A stretch of DNA of 18,264 nt from Bacteroidia bacterium (GTDB lineage: Bacteria; Bacteroidota; Bacteroidia; Bacteroidales; Dysgonomonadaceae): positions 1 through 18,264 of the forward strand of contig JAUNRY010000015.1 in NCBI GenBank assembly GCA_030539475.1, given 5' to 3'. The position numbers were made by a program, and so were the translations under genes. Below, in pieces: positions 14,441 through 18,264 of this stretch. The first letter of the stretch is position 1, and each line of letters opens with the position of its first letter. The notes beneath the pieces are model-generated. The model saw only the letters and a list, made by a program, of their open reading frames with translations. It searched no databases and was not told the origin of the DNA.

Positions 14441-15274
14441 ATGAAGGAACGCTTAATAAGTGATGACGATGTAAGGAATTTTCACCCGGTCTTCAGGGGG
14501 AAAAATGGAGATAAATACATAAAATGGGGCATGAAGCTATCGGGGCTTTCCAATGCTTGCGAAGTGTACGATAAATCCAAGCACCTGACCGGAGTGGCTT
14601 TTACCACCGATTTACTCGATAAACTGGAACTGGAACGCATTGTTGTAAACGGAGAAATATTGCAACAATTTAAAGACAGGCCGTTTATCATAGTCGCCAA
14701 CCATCCCAACGGACATGTTGACGGAATTGCTCTTATTGAGGCTGTTGCATCCAGGGTGAAAAATTTCAAGGTCATGGTTAATTTCATCTTAGGATTGGTG
14801 GATACCATGGATGAGAACTTTATAAAAGTGAGCCCGTACAAGCATACCGATAAAATGAAACACGTTTCGCTATCGGGAATCAAAGAGTGCATCGACCATA
14901 TTCGATCGGGAAACTCCATGGGATTCTTTCCGGCCGGTTCGGTTTCGCGGTTGAAGTTCCGCGATGGCAGATTCATGATCCACGACCGCCACTGGCAACC
15001 ATCGGTTATAAAACTTATTCAAAAAGCCAACGTTCCTGTAATTCCCGTGCACATCAATTCCAGGAACCGTTATTTGTTTTACGCTACCCGATTTATTAAC
15101 TGGCAATTGCAGAGCTTGGTGTTATGCCACGAGCTGTACAACAAAAAAGGCAAAAAAATGACGTTGACATTTGGCAATCCCATAATGCCCGAAGTAATAA
15201 AATCGATAAGCGATACAGATGAGTTAGGTGATTTTTTACGCGAAAAAACATACGCATTGGCAAAAAAGAGATAA
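14441..15274 (+). CDS. PlsC-like / hemolysin-type lysophospholipid acyltransferase
   Basis: A 278-residue member of the glycerolipid/ornithine-lipid-type acyltransferase superfamily that transfers an acyl chain to a lipid head-group hydroxyl. The acceptor-site motif reads VANHPNGHVDGIAL, with His and Asp separated by five residues, as in the HPN-x3-D form common in Bacteroidota. Next comes MGFFPAGSVSRL (FPAG binding block), then VPVIPVHINSRNRYLF and the C-terminal LYNKKGKKMTLTFGNPI. This order matches the putative-hemolysin branch that includes the O-acyltransferases of ornithine and glycine lipid synthesis. The ATG at 14441 is preferred over a TTG nine codons upstream, because the TTG overlaps the terminator tail. 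It appears monocistronic, and no N-acyltransferase partner adjoins it. Product lipid unknown. Confidence 0.9.
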   Translation: MKERLISDDDVRNFHPVFRGKNGDKYIKWGMKLSGLSNACEVYDKSKHLTGVAFTTDLLDKLELERIVVNGEILQQFKDRPFIIVANHPNGHVDGIALIEAVASRVKNFKVMVNFILGLVDTMDENFIKVSPYKHTDKMKHVSLSGIKECIDHIRSGNSMGFFPAGSVSRLKFRDGRFMIHDRHWQPSVIKLIQKANVPVIPVHINSRNRYLFYATRFINWQLQSLVLCHELYNKKGKKMTLTFGNPIMPEVIKSISDTDELGDFLREKTYALAKKR

Positions 15275-15318
15275 ATTTGCGATTGCCGGATGCCCGAACA
15301 TGAACGACAATTAGTAAT

Positions 15319-15345
15319 TTACAATTATTAATTTGTAATTTTTTT
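15319..15345 (+). terminator. weak AT-only hairpin with T-run before the sigma-54 regulator
   Basis: TTACAA (15319-15324) and TTGTAA (15333-15338) form a 6-bp AT-rich stem with an 8-nt loop, followed by seven T (15339-15345). It lies within the 78-nt gap after the acyltransferase. It may be a weak terminator, or simply AT-rich leader of the next gene, whose ATG is only 8 nt further. Confidence 0.3.
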
Positions 15346-15352
15346 AAAGAAC

Positions 15353-16609
15353 ATGGCCAAACAAAATATTCAACAAGTTAAACAACGTTTCGGAATTATT
15401 GGAGTTTCTCCCGAGCTGGACAGAGCCATTGATGTTGCGTTGCAGGTTGCCCCTACCGATCTTTCGGTGCTCATTACCGGTGAGAGCGGTGTGGGAAAAG
15501 AAAATTTTCCGCAAATAATCCACCAGTACAGCCGCCGCAAGCACGGCCCGTATTTTGCAATTAATTGCGGCTCAATACCCGAAGGAACAATCGATTCCGA
15601 ACTTTTCGGACACGAAAAAGGTTCTTTTACCGGTGCAACTGCCACCCGAAAAGGATATTTTGAGGTAGCCAACGGCGGAACGCTCTTTCTCGACGAAGTG
15701 GGAGAACTGCCCCTGCCAACGCAGGCACGCCTGTTGCGCGTGCTGGAAACCGGGGAGTTTATTAAAGTAGGCTCATCGCAGGTAGAAAAAAGCGATGTGC
15801 GCGTGGTGGCCGCCACCAACCTGAATATGGCCGCCGCCATTGAGAAAGGCAAGTTTCGCGAAGACTTGTTTTACAGGCTAAACTCCGTGCCCATCCGCAT
15901 TTCGCCGCTTCGCGACCGGAAAGACGATGTAACCCTGCTGTTTAGAAAATTCGCGAGCGATTGTGCCGAAAAGTACATGATGCCGCCCATTACGCTTACC
16001 GACGAAGCCCGCGAATTGCTCCGCAATTTCCGCTGGCCCGGAAACGTGCGGCAGCTAAAAAACATCACGGAGCAAATTTCGGTTATCGAACACGAACGTG
16101 TGATTACCCCCCAGATTCTGGAAAAATACCTGCCGCGCGCAGAATCGGCTTTGCCGGTGCTGGCTTCGAATTTAAGAGAATCGGACGGAAAAAGTTTCTC
16201 CTCGGAACGTGAAATTTTGTATCAGGTACTTTTCGATATGAAAAAAGATATCAACGATTTAAAAAGCGTGGTGAAAAATATTCTCGAAGATGGCGCGGCA
16301 TTGCGAAACGATGATAAGCCCGTTTTGCACCCGTCGGTAATTCCGCAAGATAAAACCACCGTAACGCTGCCGTTGAAATACGAAGACCCATTGCCCGGAA
16401 GGGCGCACATAGCCGAAATGAATGACCGGGACGAGTTTCAGGAAGCTACCGAAGTAGATATGGGAAACCTGTCGCTCGAAGACGCAGAAAAAGAGATGAT
16501 TACGCTGGCCTTGGAAAAACACAACGGCAAGCGCAAGCTGGCGGCCGCGGAGCTGGGAATATCGGAACGCACGTTGTACAGAAAAATAAAAGAATACAAT
16601 TTAGAGTAG
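15353..16609 (+). CDS. sigma-54-dependent transcriptional activator without sensor domain
   Basis: Bacterial enhancer-binding protein that remodels RNA polymerase-sigma-54 to start transcription. The AAA+ domain starts almost at the N-terminus: Walker A GESGVGKE (43-50), the sigma-54 contact loop GSFTGA (90-95), Walker B GGTLFLDEVGELP (108-120), FREDLFYRLN (168-177) and WPGNVRQLKN (228-237). A helical charged stretch (about 284-315, EREILYQVLFDMKKDINDLK) follows, and the C-terminus (about 372-418) is a Fis-type helix-turn-helix ending ERTLYRKIKEYNLE. No response-regulator, GAF or PAS domain precedes the AAA+ core, so activity must be controlled otherwise. The contact loop has Ser in place of the usual Ala (GAFTGA). 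It is the first gene of a tight operon with lptE, a TPR gene and secG, 2 nt before lptE. Confidence 0.95.
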   Translation: MAKQNIQQVKQRFGIIGVSPELDRAIDVALQVAPTDLSVLITGESGVGKENFPQIIHQYSRRKHGPYFAINCGSIPEGTIDSELFGHEKGSFTGATATRKGYFEVANGGTLFLDEVGELPLPTQARLLRVLETGEFIKVGSSQVEKSDVRVVAATNLNMAAAIEKGKFREDLFYRLNSVPIRISPLRDRKDDVTLLFRKFASDCAEKYMMPPITLTDEARELLRNFRWPGNVRQLKNITEQISVIEHERVITPQILEKYLPRAESALPVLASNLRESDGKSFSSEREILYQVLFDMKKDINDLKSVVKNILEDGAALRNDDKPVLHPSVIPQDKTTVTLPLKYEDPLPGRAHIAEMNDRDEFQEATEVDMGNLSLEDAEKEMITLALEKHNGKRKLAAAELGISERTLYRKIKEYNLE

Positions 16610-16611
16610 TT

Positions 16612-17115
16612 ATGAAACGAATAGTAAACCTAACCGCACTTTTTTTCTTGTTGGCATCGTGCTCCGTTTCATACAAATTTACCGGGGCATCCATCGATTA
16701 CAACCTGACCAAAACGCTGCAACTTAGCACTTTCGTGAATCAGGCGCCGCTGGTATATCCGCCGCTGGAATCGAGGTTCAACGAAGAATTGAAAGACATG
16801 TTCACCCGAAATACCCGCTTGCAGCTTGTGAATCAGAACGGCGATATGGAAATTGAAGGCGAAATTGTGGGATACGAGCTTACGCCGCTTGCCGTGCAGG
16901 AAGACGCTTTCGCGGCCGAAACGCGCCTGACGATGAATGTGCGCATGCGTTTTCGCAACAACAAGGTGCCGGGACAAGACAAAGAGGAAACCATTTCGGC
17001 AAACCGAACCTTTTCCAGCAACGTGAACCTCACCGATGTGCAAGACCAGCTCATCGACGAACTTACCAAAGAGATAGTAGATCAGATTTTCAATGCAACG
17101 ATGGCAAACTGGTGA
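16612..17115 (+). CDS. lptE: LptE-like LPS-assembly lipoprotein
   Basis: Outer-membrane lipoprotein proposed to plug the LptD barrel that inserts lipopolysaccharide in the outer leaflet. At 167 residues it has a clean lipoprotein signal with lipobox LASC (C17). The mature part has the family pattern: YKFTGASIDYNLTKTLQLST at the start, VYPPLESRFNEELKDMF, a variable strand region with EIEGEIVGYELTPLA, and a C-terminal helix DVQDQLIDELTKEIVDQIF. The start is fixed by the signal peptide and by its position 2 nt after the stop of the sigma-54 regulator. The family is divergent between phyla, so the assignment rests on the Bacteroidota LptE family pattern and operon context. Its LptD partner is not in the window. 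Confidence 0.88.
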   Translation: MKRIVNLTALFFLLASCSVSYKFTGASIDYNLTKTLQLSTFVNQAPLVYPPLESRFNEELKDMFTRNTRLQLVNQNGDMEIEGEIVGYELTPLAVQEDAFAAETRLTMNVRMRFRNNKVPGQDKEETISANRTFSSNVNLTDVQDQLIDELTKEIVDQIFNATMANW

Positions 17116-17117
17116 AA

Positions 17118-17855
17118 ATGACAAAGTTGGAGATTCTGCAATACATAAACGATAGCGACCGGTTGAACGGGGAAACATTAATCCGGCTAAAAAATCTGGT
17201 GCAAGAGTACCCGTATTTTCAAACCGCCCATTTATTGCTCGCCAAAAACCGGTATTTAATCAATCCGGAAGAGTTCGAAAAAAACCTGCCACAGGTTTCC
17301 GCGTTGTGTGCCGACCGAACTCGCTTTTTTTACTTCATCAACAACGAAAAATACGGCCGCTTTTTCCCCAAAGAGAAATCGTTAGAAAATATCGATAGAA
17401 CTGAAGCATTATTAAGCAGTTATTTCGATAATTTTTCAGAAGAGCCACCGGAAATTACACCGGTTGAGTCGTCAATAATTTCGACAGATTACCTGACGTA
17501 TTTGCAAAGTTTGGAAAATGCCGGTGAGGAAGAAATATCCGTTAATGAACATAACGGGTTTAAGCATCAGAATATTATCGATAACTTCCTGGAAAAAGCC
17601 GATGCAAATGAAATTATGTTTACACCGGCAAAAGATGAGCCGCAAAAGCCGCGAGAGCCCGATACGGAGCCGGAAGGGCAAGGTTTTTTAACCGAAACTC
17701 TTGCTAAAATTTACATCAAACAAAAAAAATATGAGCAAGCGCTTACAATTATTAGGCAATTAAGTTTGAATTTTCCAAAAAAAAGTGCTTACTTTGCCGA
17801 CCAAATTCGATTTTTGGAACTTTTGATACTCAACGAGAAAAATAAAAAACAATAA
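17118..17855 (+). CDS. TPR-containing protein of the lptE-secG operon
   Basis: A 245-residue cytoplasmic protein with no signal peptide or membrane segment. The N-terminal half (about 1-95) is helical, with LQYINDSDRLNGETLIRLKN and YPYFQTAHLLLAKNRYL resembling degenerate tetratricopeptide helices. The middle (about 100-190) is acidic and low in order. The C-terminus (about 195-235) is a good TPR hairpin, LTETLAKIYIKQKKYEQALT then IIRQLSLNFPKKS. The ATG at 17118 leaves 2 nt after the lptE stop; a GTG at 17112 overlapping that stop would add two residues, but ATG is preferred. It precedes secG by 4 nt. Function unknown; TPR hairpins usually mediate protein contacts, so a scaffold role near secretion or envelope assembly is possible (inference). 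Confidence 0.85.
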   Translation: MTKLEILQYINDSDRLNGETLIRLKNLVQEYPYFQTAHLLLAKNRYLINPEEFEKNLPQVSALCADRTRFFYFINNEKYGRFFPKEKSLENIDRTEALLSSYFDNFSEEPPEITPVESSIISTDYLTYLQSLENAGEEEISVNEHNGFKHQNIIDNFLEKADANEIMFTPAKDEPQKPREPDTEPEGQGFLTETLAKIYIKQKKYEQALTIIRQLSLNFPKKSAYFADQIRFLELLILNEKNKKQ

Positions 17856-17859
17856 AAAC

Positions 17860-18210
17860 ATGTATATTTTTATCACCATTCTTATTTTAATTGCAGCTAT
17901 ATTGATGATTCTCATCGTATTGGTGCAAAATTCCAAAGGCGGGGGATTGGCTGCCGGCTTTTCATCGTCGAACCAAATAATGGGTGTGCGCAAAACTACC
18001 GACTTCCTCGAAAAAGCAACCTGGACGTTGGCTGCTACAATAATTGTTTTAAGTATTTTGACGGCAAAATTTACCACATCCAGATCCAATGTTCCGCAGT
18101 CGCAAATTGAAGTTCAACAACCTGCACCGCTCGCTCCAACTACCGCGCCCGATGTAACGCCCGTTTTACCGATACAACCTGCGCCGGAAACAACGCCGCC
18201 TACCGAATAA
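17860..18210 (+). CDS. secG: preprotein translocase subunit SecG
   Basis: Small membrane subunit of the SecYEG translocon that helps SecA-driven export. Two hydrophobic helices are clear, at about 2-22 and 50-68, joined by the diagnostic loop VLVQNSKGGGLAAGFSSSNQ (about 20-39) and GVRKTTDFLEKATW. The 116-residue length exceeds that of E. coli because of a Pro/Thr/Ala/Gln-rich tail after about 75 (APTTAPDVTPVLP, APETTPPTE), common in Bacteroidota SecG and probably unstructured. It is the last gene of the sigma-54 regulator-lptE-TPR-secG operon and is followed by a strong terminator 22 nt after its stop. Confidence 0.96.
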   Translation: MYIFITILILIAAILMILIVLVQNSKGGGLAAGFSSSNQIMGVRKTTDFLEKATWTLAATIIVLSILTAKFTTSRSNVPQSQIEVQQPAPLAPTTAPDVTPVLPIQPAPETTPPTE

Positions 18211-18232
18211 TTGGTTAATATAATGAATAATG

Positions 18233-18264
18233 AAAAGAGAAACTGTTGACGGTTTCTCTTTTTT
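18233..18264 (+). terminator. intrinsic terminator after secG
   Basis: AAAAGAGAAAC (18233-18243) and GTTTCTCTTTT (18252-18262) are perfectly complementary over 11 bp. The loop TGTTGACG can add a T-G and a G-C pair. The right arm runs into a T-run to the window's end, closing the four-gene operon. Confidence 0.88.

Noticed and set aside
1..18264. Search for CRISPR arrays, tRNA or rRNA genes, insertion sequences, phage genes, defence systems and riboswitches
   Set aside because: No regularly spaced repeats, transposase motifs, tRNA-like cloverleafs or recognisable riboswitch structures were seen; all long open frames are explained by housekeeping genes.

Overview
The window reads as an ordinary housekeeping stretch of a chromosome from the phylum Bacteroidota, most likely order Bacteroidales and plausibly near the Dysgonomonadaceae or Porphyromonadaceae (this placement is inference). 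Supporting signs are the gene families (DUF4369/TlpA lipoprotein, FKBP-like DUF4827 lipoprotein, Bacteroidota-type GlmM, LptE and MCE proteins), the near absence of Shine-Dalgarno sequences, and repeated TAnnTTTG promoter -7 elements placed 22-32 nt before start codons. No rRNA, tRNA, CRISPR array, insertion sequence, prophage or recognisable defence system is visible.

Left half (minus strand, read right to left): a TlpA-like thiol-disulfide lipoprotein ending in a strong intrinsic terminator; then amiC (N-acetylmuramoyl-L-alanine amidase with a SPOR-like C-terminus) and an MCE/MlaD-family protein; a 374-base AT-rich gap with homopolymer tracts and one DnaA-box-like site; dnaA; then a tight group of a secreted endonuclease I, a secreted metallophosphoesterase and ribonuclease HII. 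The group has its own promoter in the gap after dnaA. The first ~100 bases may hold a short gene remnant.

Right half (plus strand), diverging from a 340-base promoter region at 8142-8481: rpe (ribulose-phosphate epimerase), a comEC-like channel protein with a degenerate C-terminal domain, an NrnA-like DHH phosphoesterase, an FKBP-like lipoprotein (DUF4827) and glmM, closed by a long hairpin terminator; then a lone PlsC/hemolysin-type acyltransferase; then a very tight four-gene operon with 2-4 nt gaps: a sigma-54 activator without a sensor domain, lptE, a TPR protein and secG, closed by a perfect hairpin terminator at the window's right end.

Functional themes are cell-envelope building (amiC, MCE protein, glmM, acyltransferase, lptE, secG), DNA and nucleotide handling (dnaA, rnhB, endonuclease I, comEC, nrnA) and central sugar metabolism (rpe). 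I did not find a convincing novel system. The best leads are the FKBP-like lipoprotein beside glmM, the sigma-54 activator coupled to lptE-secG, the degenerate ComEC tail, and the dnaA upstream region.
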